A program made the translations under genes and the position numbers. From Thermodesulfobacteriota bacterium (lineage in GTDB: Bacteria > Desulfobacterota > Desulfobacteria > Desulfobacterales > Desulfosudaceae), in assembly GCA_040753795.1 (NCBI GenBank), contig JBFMDX010000001.1, positions 1 to 64,000 of the forward strand: a DNA stretch of 64,000 bases, read 5' to 3'. This document shows, one piece after another, positions 23,923-33,262 of the stretch; the first letter of the stretch is position 1; each line of letters begins with the position of its first letter. The notes beneath the pieces are model-generated. The model had not been told where the DNA came from. It saw nothing but the letters and a program-made list of their open reading frames with translations, and searched no databases.

Positions 23923-24630
23923 ATGGAAAACAGCTGGTACATCGTCGGTGTTGATCCGTCGCCATCCAAAGATACGGTACTGTGTCATGGCAAAGGTTTT
24001 TTTGACCGCCTGCCGCCTCAATCCCTCCGTTCCTGGTTTTATGAGTTGCTTGAGAGCTATGCAAACGTGCTGATCGCCTGGGGCTCTCCCCTGGGTTTTG
24101 GATCAGATAATTTTTATGACCGTACCATCGATCAGGCTGTCCGGTCATGGGTAGCGGCCCGGGTGGAGAAGGGCCGGATCGAAGAAAAAGCCGTCACGGC
24201 CGGACCGTTTGCCGACCTGCCGGGCTGGGCCCTTTCCTGCCATGCCCTGGGACATCCCTTTGGTACCGCTCCAGGAAACTTGAGACTCGTGGGACGCATA
24301 CACAACGGCCATTGCTTAGTGGAAGTGAATCCGGCCGTTGCGCTGGCGGTATGGTGGCTGGACAAGAAGGTTGACCGTCCGTTGAAGCCATACCATAACA
24401 GCCAAGCCGAGGCAGCCATGATTGCCCGGGAGCTTGGCTTTCCCGAAGCGGCCGGAGCCGATGACGACCATCTTGATGCCTATGCGGCTTTCAAACTGGG
24501 CGAATTGTTCGTCCAGGGCGAGGCGCGCTGGGTGGGGTCCGCGGTTTTCGGCGGATATGTTCTGCCGGATTGTCTTGAGAGTGATGCAATAGAATCGGTC
24601 CTGCTGGCTGAAAAAGATAAATCTCTATGA
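23923..24630 (+). CDS. DUF429-like (RNase H-fold) protein
   Basis: A 235-residue cytoplasmic protein with RNase H-like landmarks as in DUF429: N-terminal strand with Asp ([14 protein letters not shown], Asp11), a second motif WGSPLGF (about residues 47-53), the Glu of [14 protein letters not shown] (about 131) and the C-terminal [13 protein letters not shown] with two Asp (about 185-197). Those four acidic sites match the superfamily's metal site. DUF429 function is unknown. The gene overlaps creA by four bases (ATGA at 24627), so it forms a two-gene operon with it. Moderate confidence in the family. Confidence 0.6.
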   Translation: MENSWYIVGVDPSPSKDTVLCHGKGFFDRLPPQSLRSWFYELLESYANVLIAWGSPLGFGSDNFYDRTIDQAVRSWVAARVEKGRIEEKAVTAGPFADLPGWALSCHALGHPFGTAPGNLRLVGRIHNGHCLVEVNPAVALAVWWLDKKVDRPLKPYHNSQAEAAMIARELGFPEAAGADDDHLDAYAAFKLGELFVQGEARWVGSAVFGGYVLPDCLESDAIESVLLAEKDKSL

Positions 24631-25115
24631 AAAAGATCGGAGTGATTCTGGGCCTTGTTGCCCTCCTGGCCGCGGTTTTCTCCGGTTGGTGGGTTTTCAG
24701 CCGCCCGGAGCGCGGTACCACCGGTGAGGTCAGCACCCGCTTCCGGTGGCTCGGACCCAACGATAAGATCGTGGTTGATGCCTTTGACGACCCCAAAGTC
24801 CAGGGCGTCACCTGTCACATCTGCCGGGCGCAAACCGGCGGGATAAAAGGCGGAATGGGCGTGGCCGAAGATACCAGTGACGCCAGCATTGCCTGCCGCC
24901 AGGTCGGCCCCATCCGGATCATGGGCGAGTTGAAGGACGGCGAACAGGTCTTTGATGAACACCGCAGCCTCGTTTTCAAGAAGCTTCAGGTCGTGCGGTT
25001 CTTCGATCGGCAGCGCAACGTCCTGGTTTACGTGGCTTACAGCGACCGTATCATCGAGGGCAGCCCGAAGAACAGCATCAGCACCGTGCCGATAATGGCC
25101 TGGCCCGGGCCGTAA
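24627..25115 (+). CDS. creA: CreA-family protein
   Basis: A 162-residue periplasmic protein of the CreA family (E. coli CreA, function unknown). The N-terminal hydrophobic stretch (residues 3-24) is a signal or anchor. The family's core is nearly complete: IGPDxKIVV-type [62 protein letters not shown] and [10 protein letters not shown]-type [12 protein letters not shown]. Three Cys are conserved (CHIC, IACR). It overlaps its upstream neighbour, an odd pairing because E. coli creA sits with creBCD. It is the last gene before the tRNA and terminator region. Confidence 0.92.
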   Translation: MKKIGVILGLVALLAAVFSGWWVFSRPERGTTGEVSTRFRWLGPNDKIVVDAFDDPKVQGVTCHICRAQTGGIKGGMGVAEDTSDASIACRQVGPIRIMGELKDGEQVFDEHRSLVFKKLQVVRFFDRQRNVLVYVAYSDRIIEGSPKNSISTVPIMAWPGP

Positions 25116-25330
25116 AGAGAATTGATGCCGGAAGTGCCATCAAACGAAAATGTGACTTTTATCTCCAAACATCTCCACCCGGTTAACTCATTTTCCGCTT
25201 ATCCTGTCACGCTGCGCGAAGTCTTAACATTTTCAGGTCTTCAGGCTGAAAAGCATTTTCGGCGGTTACTCGGGAAACCGTAAAAGGTGTTTGGACGTTG
25301 GGTGTACTGCTGGGGGCGGCCATTTCAGCC

Positions 25331-25367
25331 AATAAAAAAGGGTTTAAGTTTTTCACTTAAACCCTTT
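25331..25367 (-). terminator. Intrinsic terminator of the initiator tRNA gene
   Basis: Reading the minus strand, AAAGGGTTTAAGT and ACTTAAACCCTTT form a perfect 13-bp stem with loop GAAAA (25337-25367), followed by T6. It begins 9 bases after the tRNA 3' end. Confidence 0.85.
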
Positions 25368-25376
25368 ATTTTATTG

Positions 25377-25453
<77 letters not shown>

Positions 25454-25573
25454 TCAATGAACAGGGCTGAATAGTACCTATGCCAAAATAAAGTGTCAAG
25501 ATGTTTTTAGCGGGCCGCCATTATTTATGATTTTCTTTTGATCGGAGGAGGGCCTTCTGTTTTGAGGGCGCCG

Positions 25574-25885
25574 TTAATACCCGGATAAAAGCGCCTTGAT
25601 CCGCCGGAGGTGTTCGCTGCCCTCGCTGTCTTCCGCGAAACGGATGGCCACCACCTTATGGCGGCCGGATTGGCCGGATACAATTCCCAGGGAGGATTTG
25701 GGAACCTCAAAGGCTTTGGCCAGAAACTCCAGGCACATCCGGTTGGCCGCCCCTTCCACCGGCGGGGCCATCAGCTTTACCTTGAGGGCGTCGTCAACGG
25801 CACCCACGATCTTGTTTCGGGATGATCGGGGCACCACCAGCACCTTAAATTCCAGACTGGCGGCTGTTTCTTTGACCGGGATCAT
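25574..25885 (-). CDS. yggU: DUF167 (YggU) family protein
   Basis: A 103-residue member of the DUF167/YggU family. Family landmarks are VLVVPRSSRNKIVG, KVKLMAPPVEGAANRMCLEFLAK and SGQSGRHKVVAI, with the conserved VxP.(A/S)..(D/N) and AP..GkAN motifs. Function is unknown. Its ATG overlaps the thrH stop by four bases and it is the last of the alaC-hom-thrH-yggU run. Confidence 0.9.
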   Translation of the reverse strand: MIPVKETAASLEFKVLVVPRSSRNKIVGAVDDALKVKLMAPPVEGAANRMCLEFLAKAFEVPKSSLGIVSGQSGRHKVVAIRFAEDSEGSEHLRRIKALLSGY

Positions 25886-26499
25886 GGAAGGGCCAGGGAT
25901 TCGGACAGTTTGGTTTTTAATGTCGCATAGTCGGTGACCACGGGAAACTCCGGAAACTCGGCCACGACATTTTTCGGCGGACGGAATAGAATACCGCAGT
26001 CCGCCTCTTTTAACATGCTGATGTCGTTATAGGAGTCGCCCATGGCCGTGACCCGGTAATTTAAGGTTTTCAGGGCCTGAACAGTCTTTTTCTTGCCGTC
26101 CTTCTGCCGCAGGGCGTATCCGGTCACCGCCCCGTTGTCCCCGATGATCAGCGCGTTGCAGAACAGGGCCGGCATTTTCAGCTTTTCCATGAGCGGCCCG
26201 GCGAACTGGGTAAACGTGTCGGACACGATGATGACCGGGGCCTGGCGCCGCAGCCAGTCCAGCAATTCAACAGCGCCGTCCAGGGGATCGATGGTGGCGA
26301 TCACGTCGGTGATATCCCGGATGGTCAGGTGGTGTTCGGCCAGGATGGCCAGCCGCCGCTTCATCAGCACGTCATAATCGGATATATCGCGGGTGGTCAG
26401 TTTCAGCTCTTCGATGCCGGTTTTCAGAGCGACATTGATCCACACTTCCGGAACAAACACGCCTTCCAGGTCGCTGCAGACGATATTCATCATGGTCAT
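25882..26499 (-). CDS. thrH: Phosphoserine/homoserine phosphotransferase ThrH
   Basis: HAD-superfamily enzyme (205 residues) of the ThrH class, which dephosphorylates phosphoserine and can transfer phosphate to homoserine, supplying threonine biosynthesis in organisms with no ThrB. Motif I is VCSDLEGVFVPEVW with Asp (ThrH has DLEG in place of DxDxT), motif II VIIVSDTFTQFA, motif III Lys in KMPALFCN or GKKKT, and motif IV AMGDSYNDISMLKEADCGI. Placement beside hom fits. The ATG at 26499 is preceded by GGGGGA; later Met codons (residues 3 and 4) are possible. Overlaps yggU. Confidence 0.92.
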   Translation of the reverse strand: MTMMNIVCSDLEGVFVPEVWINVALKTGIEELKLTTRDISDYDVLMKRRLAILAEHHLTIRDITDVIATIDPLDGAVELLDWLRRQAPVIIVSDTFTQFAGPLMEKLKMPALFCNALIIGDNGAVTGYALRQKDGKKKTVQALKTLNYRVTAMGDSYNDISMLKEADCGILFRPPKNVVAEFPEFPVVTDYATLKTKLSESLALP

Positions 26500-26517
26500 T
26501 GTTTTTCCCCCTGGCGG

Positions 26518-27831
26518 TCAGTGACCGCCGGTATCTTCAATCCGGATCAGTACCGGTTGGTCAGTTACGATGTCGAGCTGGACGATTTCCGCCAGGGCCT
26601 GCTTCACGTCTTTCTCGCGGGCCAGATGGGACAGCATCACCAGCGGCACCTGCCCGCCGGTATCCTGGCCCTTCTGGTGAACCGACTGGATGCTGATGTG
26701 GTGGTTCCCGAGAATACCGGCGATTTTGGAAAGCACGCCGGGCCGGTCGGTGGCGGTAAACCGGAAATAATAGCGGGTCACCAGGTTGTCCATGGGCAGT
26801 ACCGGCAGGGGCCGTATGGCCTCGGGCCGGTAGGACAGGGCGGGAACACGCTGTCGGATGCCGGCGGCAATGTTCCTGGCCAGATCGACGATGTCGGAAA
26901 CCACCGCGCTGGCGGTGGGCATCATGCCGGCGCCCCGGCCGTACAGAATCATATCCCCCACGCAGTCGCCGGACACCTCAACCGCGTTCAGCGATCCGGC
27001 CACATCGGAGAGAAGGTTGCCCCGGGGAATCATGGTGGGGTGAATCCGCGCTTCCACGCCGTCGTCGGTCTGTTTGCTGATGGCCAGCAGTTTGATACGG
27101 TAGCCGAAGGCCTCGGCAAATTCGATATCCAGCGGCGTGATGGCCCTGATGCCCTCAACGTAGATGTCCTCCAGCCGGATGGTCATGCCGAAGCCGATGG
27201 TGTTTAAAATGGCCAGTTTGTGGGCGGTGTCCAGGCCGTCAATGTCCAGAGTGGGGTCGGCCTCGGCAAATCCCTTTTCCTGGGCTTCCTTCAGGGCGAC
27301 CGCGAAGGGACAGTGCTCTTCCGTGATCTTGGTCAGGATGTAATTGCAGGTGCCGTTTAGAATCCCGCGGATGGAATCGATCCGGTCGGCCACCAGGGAT
27401 TCCCGGATGGTCCGGATGATGGGCATGCATCCGCCCACGCTGGCTTCGTAGGCGATATCCACGCCTTTTTCCGCGGCCAGGGGGAAAATCCGGTCGCCGT
27501 GGGCCGACAGCAGTGCCTTGTTGGCGGTGACGATGTGCTTGCCGCTGTCGATGGCCCGCAGCATCAAGTCCCGGGCGATGGTGACGCCGCCGACCAGTTC
27601 CACGATGATATCGATGTCCGGATCGCCGATGACCGCTCCGGCATCGGCGGTCATGACGCCCGCCGGAATGGCCAGGCCCCGGTCGCGTTTTGTGTCAATG
27701 TCGGCGATGCGTTTCAGCCGGATCGCCAGTCCGGTCCGGGAGGAGATCAGCGGCTGCTTTTCCAGCAGGATTTTAGCCACGCCCGTGCCGACCGTGCCGC
27801 AGCCGATCAGGCCGACGGAGATCTCTTTCAT
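26518..27831 (-). CDS. hom: Homoserine dehydrogenase
   Basis: NAD(P)-dependent reduction of aspartate semialdehyde to homoserine, for threonine and methionine. The 437-residue protein has the Rossmann IGLIGCGTVGTGVAKIL-type VGLIGCGTVGTGVAK at the N-terminus, VTANKALLSAHG (about 103-114), the catalytic domain motifs GIRGILNGTCNYIL-type SIRGILNGTCNYILTK and EADPTLDIDGLDTAHKLAIL, and a C-terminal ACT domain (from about residue 350, RPGVLSKIAGILGNHHISI) that gives feedback control by threonine. Cotranscribed with alaC (9 bases upstream) and thrH (18 bases downstream). Confidence 0.95.
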   Translation of the reverse strand: MKEISVGLIGCGTVGTGVAKILLEKQPLISSRTGLAIRLKRIADIDTKRDRGLAIPAGVMTADAGAVIGDPDIDIIVELVGGVTIARDLMLRAIDSGKHIVTANKALLSAHGDRIFPLAAEKGVDIAYEASVGGCMPIIRTIRESLVADRIDSIRGILNGTCNYILTKITEEHCPFAVALKEAQEKGFAEADPTLDIDGLDTAHKLAILNTIGFGMTIRLEDIYVEGIRAITPLDIEFAEAFGYRIKLLAISKQTDDGVEARIHPTMIPRGNLLSDVAGSLNAVEVSGDCVGDMILYGRGAGMMPTASAVVSDIVDLARNIAAGIRQRVPALSYRPEAIRPLPVLPMDNLVTRYYFRFTATDRPGVLSKIAGILGNHHISIQSVHQKGQDTGGQVPLVMLSHLAREKDVKQALAEIVQLDIVTDQPVLIRIEDTGGH

Positions 27832-27840
27832 AAACAGGTC

Positions 27841-29013
27841 CTATAATATTTTTTTAATTCCCCGCACCGCCTGGCTGATGCGCATTTCATTTTCAATCAG
27901 CGCGAAGCGGACATAGTCGTCACCGTACTCGCCGAACCCCAGGCCCGGGGAGACCGCCACCTGGGACTCATGGATCAGCATTTTGGAGAACTCTACCGAT
28001 CCCAGGTGCCGGTACTTTTCAGGTATCCGGGCCCAGACGAACATGGTCGCCTTGGGTTTTTCGATGGGCCAGCCCACCCGGTTCAGCCCGTTGACCAGAG
28101 CGTCGCGCCGGGAACGGTAAATCTCGCAGATTTCATGAACGCAGTCCTGGGGCCCGTTTAAGGCGATGATGGAAGCGATCTGGATGGGCTGGAACATGCC
28201 GTAATCCAGATAACTCTTGATCCGCCGCAGGGCCGCGACGATGTGCCGGTTGCCGACGCAGAAGCCGACGCGCCAGCCGGGCATGTTGTAGCTCTTGGAC
28301 AGGGAAAAAAACTCCACGCCCACGTCCTTGGCGCCTTCCACCTGGAGAAAGCTCGGCGCCACGTAACCGTCAAAGACCAGGTCGGCGTAGGCAAAGTCAT
28401 GGATGATCATGACGTTGTATTTCCGGGCGTAGGCCACGATCTCCTTGAAGAAATCCAGCTCCACCACTTCCGTGGTGGGGTTGTGGGGATAGCTGATGAC
28501 CAGCATCTTGGGTTTGGGCCAGCTCTGGCGGGTGCCGTCGATGAGGTTTTTCAGAAAATCCTCGCCCGGCCCCACCGGGATACCGCGGACGTTGCCGCCG
28601 GCAATGATGGTGGCGTAAGGATGAATGGGGTAGGTCGGGCTGGGGGTGAAGACCAGATCTCCCGGGCTGATGGTCACCAGGGTCAGGTGGGAGAACCCCT
28701 CCTTGACGCCGATGGTGGCGATGGCTTCTTCTTCGTAATCGATGGCCACGTCATAGCGGCGCTGGTACCAGTCGGCGATGGCCAGGCGGAGCTTGCGGAT
28801 GCCCATGGAGGCGGAATAGCGGTGATTGTGAGGCTTCCGGGCCGCTTCGACCAGCTTGTCGATGACATGATCAGGGGCCGGCAGGTCGGGATTGCCCATG
28901 CCCAGATCGATGATATCCTTGCCCGCCCGGCGCTCTTCCATCTTGAGCTGGGTAACCGTCGCGAACACATAGGGCGGCAGACGGTCCAGCCTTCCAAACT
29001 TATTTTCCATCAT
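27841..29013 (-). CDS. alaC: AlaC/DapL-type aminotransferase
   Basis: PLP-dependent fold-type I aminotransferase of the AlaC/LL-DAP-aminotransferase group, probably glutamate-pyruvate transaminase, based on its close likeness to AlaC and its place before hom. Of 390 residues, landmarks are [45 protein letters not shown] and the PLP-lysine motif [16 protein letters not shown], then the C-terminal substrate-carboxylate Arg in [12 protein letters not shown]. The same gene order alaC-hom is common in Desulfobacterota. LL-diaminopimelate aminotransferase is the alternative reading. Confidence 0.9.
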   Translation of the reverse strand: MMENKFGRLDRLPPYVFATVTQLKMEERRAGKDIIDLGMGNPDLPAPDHVIDKLVEAARKPHNHRYSASMGIRKLRLAIADWYQRRYDVAIDYEEEAIATIGVKEGFSHLTLVTISPGDLVFTPSPTYPIHPYATIIAGGNVRGIPVGPGEDFLKNLIDGTRQSWPKPKMLVISYPHNPTTEVVELDFFKEIVAYARKYNVMIIHDFAYADLVFDGYVAPSFLQVEGAKDVGVEFFSLSKSYNMPGWRVGFCVGNRHIVAALRRIKSYLDYGMFQPIQIASIIALNGPQDCVHEICEIYRSRRDALVNGLNRVGWPIEKPKATMFVWARIPEKYRHLGSVEFSKMLIHESQVAVSPGLGFGEYGDDYVRFALIENEMRISQAVRGIKKIL

Positions 29014-29086
29014 AAGCGTTTCCAGTCAGCAAAATAGTAAATTTGAATTCAATACTACAGATACGCCGATGCTGTCAAAAAATATT

Positions 29087-29115
29087 TTGACTTTTCAGGC
29101 GGTCGGCGTTAATAT
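29087..29115 (+). promoter_or_regulatory. Sigma-70-type promoter of purM
   Basis: TTGACT (29087-29092), a 17-base spacer and TAATAT (29110-29115), pointing at purM 57 bases downstream. Both hexamers are 5/6 to consensus. Confidence 0.6.
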
Positions 29116-29171
29116 CAACAGTCTTGTTACAAGGGATACGGAACAGTCGGATTATCTTACAGGAAACGGGA

Positions 29172-30212
29172 ATGGCAGCTATCACTTACAAAGATTCAGG
29201 CGTTGACATCGACAAGGGCAACGCCTTTGTGAATCAGATCAAGAAACTCGCCAAAAAGACCAAGCGCCGGGGTGTCATCGGAGAGATCGGTGGTTTCGGC
29301 GGTCTGTTTTCTCTTGATATTTCCGCCATGAAAAACCCCGTGCTGGTCAGCTCCACCGACGGCGTCGGCACCAAGCTGAAAATCGCCTTCATGACCGGCA
29401 AACACGATACCGTCGGCATCGATCTGGTGGCCATGTGCGTGGACGACGTCGCGGTTCAGGGCGCCAGTCCATTGTTTTTCCTTGATTATCTGGCCATGGG
29501 CCAGCTGGACCTCCAGGTGGCGACGGATGTGGTCAAGGGTATTGCCGACGGCTGCCAGAAGGCCGGATGCGCCCTCATCGGCGGGGAAACGGCCGAGCTG
29601 CCCGATTTCTACCAGCCGAACGAATACGACCTGGCCGGTTTTACGGTCGGCGTAGTCGATAATGATCAGATTATCGACGGCTCCGAAATCCGTGTGGGCG
29701 ACCGGATCATCGGTATCGCCTCCAGCGGCCTGCACAGCAACGGGTATTCCCTGGCAAGAAAAATCTGTTTTGACGTCATGAAGCTTAAGGTAAACAAGCA
29801 TATCGACGAGTTCGGCCGGACCCTGGGTGAAGAACTGCTGGAACCCACCAAAATATACTGCGAAATGCTCAAGCAGCTGACCAAACTTTTTCCCGTTCAC
29901 GGCATGGCCCACATCACCGGCGGCGGACTGGCGGAAAACTTGGTCCGCATTCTGCCCCAGACCTGCGCCGGGGTTATCGAGAAGGGTTCATGGACGGTGC
30001 CGCCCGTTTTCCCCTTCCTGCAGCAGGGCGGCAAGGTGGCTGATGAAGAGATGCAGCGGACGTTCAATAACGGCATCGGCATGGTGGTGGTAACCGCCAA
30101 GGACAAGTTCCAGGACGTTCTTGAGAGTATTAACGCCACGGGGGAAAAGGCCTTCCTTATCGGAGAGATCAAAACCCGGCAGAAAAACGCTCCCCAGGTC
30201 CAGTTAAAGTAA
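29172..30212 (+). CDS. purM: Phosphoribosylformylglycinamidine cyclo-ligase PurM
   Basis: ATP-dependent ring closure of formylglycinamidine ribonucleotide to aminoimidazole ribonucleotide in purine synthesis. The 346-residue protein starts MAAITYKDSGVDIDKGNAF, the usual PurM beginning, at ATG 29172 (AGGA 9 bases upstream; the frame extends 16 codons further but without a match to PurM). Landmarks are GGFGGLF, VSSTDGVGTKLKIAF, GIDLVAMCVDDV, IGGETAELPDFY, GIASSGLHSNGYSL and the C-terminal HITGGGLAENLVRIL. It precedes tsaD and is driven by the promoter at 29087. Confidence 0.95.
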   Translation: MAAITYKDSGVDIDKGNAFVNQIKKLAKKTKRRGVIGEIGGFGGLFSLDISAMKNPVLVSSTDGVGTKLKIAFMTGKHDTVGIDLVAMCVDDVAVQGASPLFFLDYLAMGQLDLQVATDVVKGIADGCQKAGCALIGGETAELPDFYQPNEYDLAGFTVGVVDNDQIIDGSEIRVGDRIIGIASSGLHSNGYSLARKICFDVMKLKVNKHIDEFGRTLGEELLEPTKIYCEMLKQLTKLFPVHGMAHITGGGLAENLVRILPQTCAGVIEKGSWTVPPVFPFLQQGGKVADEEMQRTFNNGIGMVVVTAKDKFQDVLESINATGEKAFLIGEIKTRQKNAPQVQLK

Positions 30213-30219
30213 GCCCGCC

Positions 30220-30333
30220 ATGACCGCTGCCAATAATGGTCCGGATTTTTTCCGGCGTCTTCGTGAGGCGTTGATCCGTCGGCTGGCGCGCATCGAGACC
30301 GCCTGGAAAAAAACGCCCGCCTGCGGCAGTTGA
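30220..30333 (+). CDS. Possible 37-residue ORF between purM and tsaD
   Basis: ATG 30220 to TGA 30333 gives a basic, helical 37-residue peptide (DFFRRLREALIRRLARIETAW). A run of seven A's (30307-30313) sits near its end; a -1 slip there would extend the product into KNARLRQLKHRQASPGPAEQ, keep the helical character and run into the start of tsaD. There is no clear ribosome-binding site. It could be a real small gene or just intergenic sequence; the evidence is weak. Confidence 0.3.
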   Translation: MTAANNGPDFFRRLREALIRRLARIETAWKKTPACGS

Positions 30334-30375
30334 AGCACCGCCAGGCGTCCCCCGGTCCGGCGGAACAAATGATCA

Positions 30376-31377
30376 ATGAACATATTAGGCATTGAAACTT
30401 CCTGCGATGAGACCGCCGCCGCCATCGTGGCGGACGGCCAAACCATCCTCTCCTCGATCGTTTCATCCCAGGTCCATATCCACCGGCCCTATGGCGGCGT
30501 TGTGCCCGAGCTGGCCTCCCGCAAGCATATCGAAAACATCGTGCCGGTTGTCCGACGGGCCATGGACGAAGCCGGCATTACCCCGGAGCGGATCGACGCC
30601 CTGGCCGCCACCCGGGGACCGGGACTGGTCGGCGCCCTGCTGGTGGGGTTCTCCTTTGCCAAGGCCTTTGCCTATGCCCTGAACCGTCCGCTGATCGGCG
30701 TCAACCACCTGGACGGTCACCTGGGCTCGGTTCTGATTTCAGAGAGCCCGCCGGATTTTCCCTTTGTGTCGCTGCTGGCGTCCGGCGGGCATACGGCGAT
30801 TTATGAGGTGGTTTCGGCCACGGAGTCTCGACTGATGGGGCAGACCCGGGACGACGCGGCCGGCGAGGCCTTTGACAAGGTGGCCAAGGCCCTGGGCCTG
30901 GGCTATCCGGGCGGCGCTGTCATTGAGAAGGTCGCCGGCCGCGGAAATCCGGCCGCTGTTTCATTCACCCGGCCCTATCTGGACAAAAACGGATTTGACT
31001 TCAGCTTCAGCGGCATAAAAACGGCTGTCAGCCGCCAGATTCAACTGGCCGGGGACAGGCTGGAGGAAACCATTCCCGATATCGCCGCGGGATTCCAGGA
31101 AGCGGTGGCGGACGTGTTGTGCCACAAGCTGATCCATGCCGCCGAGGTCAAAGGCAGTCGCCACATCGCCCTGGTCGGCGGGGTGGCGGCCAATTCCCGG
31201 GTGCGGCAAAAGCTGGCGGAAGCGGCCTCGGCCCGGGGGCTGTCGCTGCATGTCCCGCCACTTGAGCTTTGCGGTGATAACGCCGCCATGATCGCGGTGG
31301 CCGGGTTTCACCGGCTGTCATCCGGCCTCGGGGCCGCCCTGGATACGGACGTCTTCTCCCGGGTCAGCGGTGCTTAA
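30376..31377 (+). CDS. tsaD: tRNA threonylcarbamoyladenosine synthase subunit TsaD
   Basis: ASKHA-fold enzyme that transfers the threonylcarbamoyl group to A37 of ANN-decoding tRNAs. The 333-residue protein has the N-terminal ILGIETSCDETAAAIV, SSQVHIHRPYGGVVPELASRKH split around residue 35-56, the metal-binding NHLDGH (His about 110 and 114), ASGGHTAI, DDAAGEAFDKVAK, FSFSGIKTAV and GGVAANSRVRQKL. Length is standard. It is the gene after purM and the last on the plus strand here before nagZ converges on it. Confidence 0.95.
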   Translation: MNILGIETSCDETAAAIVADGQTILSSIVSSQVHIHRPYGGVVPELASRKHIENIVPVVRRAMDEAGITPERIDALAATRGPGLVGALLVGFSFAKAFAYALNRPLIGVNHLDGHLGSVLISESPPDFPFVSLLASGGHTAIYEVVSATESRLMGQTRDDAAGEAFDKVAKALGLGYPGGAVIEKVAGRGNPAAVSFTRPYLDKNGFDFSFSGIKTAVSRQIQLAGDRLEETIPDIAAGFQEAVADVLCHKLIHAAEVKGSRHIALVGGVAANSRVRQKLAEAASARGLSLHVPPLELCGDNAAMIAVAGFHRLSSGLGAALDTDVFSRVSGA

Positions 31378-31385
31378 GGCTATCT

Positions 31386-32411
31386 CTAAAAATCAGAAAT
31401 TTTGAGTTCCCTTTTGAGGTATTGCCGTTTCAATCGCAGAATCCGCTCCACTGAGTTCAGCGCCTCCCGCCGGCCCGATTCGCTTTCCTGAATGATATGC
31501 AGAAGGGTGTCGGCCGCGATTTCACGGCCGGGGCCCCGGTGGCAGACCAGGGCCAGATCGATCCCGGCCTCAACCACCCGCCGGATGACGGTTTCGATAT
31601 CGTAATGCCGGGCCATGGCGCCCATGTCCAGATCATCGGTCATGACCAGGCCGTCAAATTTCATCTTTTCCCGCAGCAGCTTTCCGGCAATGGCCTCGGA
31701 CATACCCGCCGGCCACTGCCGGTCCCAGTCGCTGTAAAGGACGTGGGACAGCATGATGCCGGCCACGCCGCAGTCAATGGCCGCCTGAAAGGGAACCAGA
31801 TCGGTCGCGGTCATCTCCCCGGCGCTCGTTTCCAGCTCCAGGCAATCGATATGCGTGTCCGCGGTGGTCCGGCCCAGGCCGGGGAAATGCTTGGCCACGG
31901 CCATGACGCCGCCGGCCTGCAGGCGTTCGATCACCCGGCAGCCGAGGCGCGCCACGTTGTCCGGACTTCCCGGGAACGACCTGTTTTTCATGATGCTGTC
32001 GTCGCGCAGGGAGGCCACGTCCATGACCGGGGCCATGTCCATATTGACGCCGATGTGGGCCAGTTCCACCGCGGTCATCTCCCCGAAACGGGCGGCGCTC
32101 TTTTCATCGTGAATGGAGGGGTTGCCGGGAAACTGCGTGAACGGGGCCTTGAGCCGGGCCACGGCGCCCCCCTCCTGGTCGATGGCGACAAACAGGGGCG
32201 GCAGGCCGCAGGCGGCGGCGCAGGCCTGGGCCGCGGCGCACATCTCCCTGATTTCCTCCGGGCCTTCCAGGTTGCCGGAGAAAAGAATGATGCCGCCGAC
32301 ATTCAGGGTTTCGACCAGGTACCGGGCGTCGTCATTGAACCCGGGGCCTTCAAAACCGGCCATCAGGCGCTGACCGGCCAGCATCCGGTCTGAAAAATCC
32401 GAGATATTCAT
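31386..32411 (-). CDS. nagZ: Beta-N-acetylhexosaminidase NagZ (GH3)
   Basis: Family GH3 glycosidase that releases GlcNAc from cell-wall turnover muropeptides in the cytosol. The 341-residue protein lacks a signal peptide. Key landmarks are AIDQEGGAVARLKAPFTQFP (about 75-95), the NagZ catalytic loop KHFPGLGRTTADTHID (Asp and His, about 170-186) and the nucleophile-bearing MTDDLDMGAMA (about 246-256). It converges on tsaD; only 8 bases separate the stops. It may be cotranscribed with the thioesterase gene, 26 bases upstream. Confidence 0.92.
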   Translation of the reverse strand: MNISDFSDRMLAGQRLMAGFEGPGFNDDARYLVETLNVGGIILFSGNLEGPEEIREMCAAAQACAAACGLPPLFVAIDQEGGAVARLKAPFTQFPGNPSIHDEKSAARFGEMTAVELAHIGVNMDMAPVMDVASLRDDSIMKNRSFPGSPDNVARLGCRVIERLQAGGVMAVAKHFPGLGRTTADTHIDCLELETSAGEMTATDLVPFQAAIDCGVAGIMLSHVLYSDWDRQWPAGMSEAIAGKLLREKMKFDGLVMTDDLDMGAMARHYDIETVIRRVVEAGIDLALVCHRGPGREIAADTLLHIIQESESGRREALNSVERILRLKRQYLKRELKISDF

Positions 32412-32437
32412 CCTGTCCTCCCGCCGGCTGTTTTCCG

Positions 32438-33235
32438 TCAGCCGTTTTTCCGGAACCGGGCAATCTGCCGGGAAACGGCGATCAGTTCGTTATTTTCGTC
32501 CCAGACCCGGCCGTCCTCCTCCACCACGCCGCGGTTGAGGAAACGCGACCGGAACACGCATTTCAGCCGGGGGGTCCGCGGGACGTTACGGAGGTTCACC
32601 GACAGTTCGATGGTGGGCACCCAGGCCACCGCGCCCTGGCTGGCCAGGACGGCCGGCGGAAAGGCGTCGGCCGCCAGCAGGACGGAGAGGGGATCAAAGG
32701 GGCGGCCGTCCCGGAACGCCAGCCAGCCGCGCTGTTCGGATATGTCCGACAACTTCGGCCCGGTCAGCCACCCGGTGCAGGACGGGTCCAGCCTTACCTC
32801 CAGGTGCTCGAACATGGTGTATCCGGGCAGGTTGGGCATGGCCAGGCACCGCTCGAAGGCGGCCAGGTCCGGGGCCTCGTCCTCGTAGCGTTTCTGCCCG
32901 TCGTCGTCGGCTTCATCGCTCATGGTGCAGATCGCCCTGATTCTGACGGCGCCCTCCTGGGACAGGGTCGCCTGCCAGCGGTCGAAGGACCGGGATCCGC
33001 CGATGAGCTCCAGGGTCACCTCCGCCGGCCCCGGCACGCAGCGGGCCGCGAAGTTGGCGGTCACGATCAGGGGCCATTTTTTTTCGCCGCTCTGCTGCGC
33101 CGCGCTGGCCAGCAGGGCCATGAGATAGCCGCCGTCGGGATTGCCGTTGACCGACCAGTTGGGCGATACGGCCGTCTGAAAAGAAAGCGGCGACCGCCGC
33201 GAGATCTCGATATCCCTGTCGAACTGATGCGTCAT
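32438..33235 (-). CDS. TesB-like acyl-CoA thioesterase (double hot-dog)
   Basis: A 265-residue protein of the TesB/acyl-CoA thioesterase II type (two hot-dog halves, 4HBT_3). Landmarks: NPDGGYLMALLASAAQQ (about 33-49, the core of the first half), ANFAARCVPGPAEVTLELI and RSFDRWQATLSQEG in the same half, and WLAFRDGRPFDPLSVLLAADAFPPAVL in the second half with the expected acidic residues. It should hydrolyse acyl-CoA; chain length is unknown. It sits between nagZ and the HisC-like gene on the same strand, with short spacings, so an operon is possible. Confidence 0.82.
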   Translation of the reverse strand: MTHQFDRDIEISRRSPLSFQTAVSPNWSVNGNPDGGYLMALLASAAQQSGEKKWPLIVTANFAARCVPGPAEVTLELIGGSRSFDRWQATLSQEGAVRIRAICTMSDEADDDGQKRYEDEAPDLAAFERCLAMPNLPGYTMFEHLEVRLDPSCTGWLTGPKLSDISEQRGWLAFRDGRPFDPLSVLLAADAFPPAVLASQGAVAWVPTIELSVNLRNVPRTPRLKCVFRSRFLNRGVVEEDGRVWDENNELIAVSRQIARFRKNG

Positions 33236-33262
33236 GTTGCGTTTCCTGTTTCCCTCAAAAAG

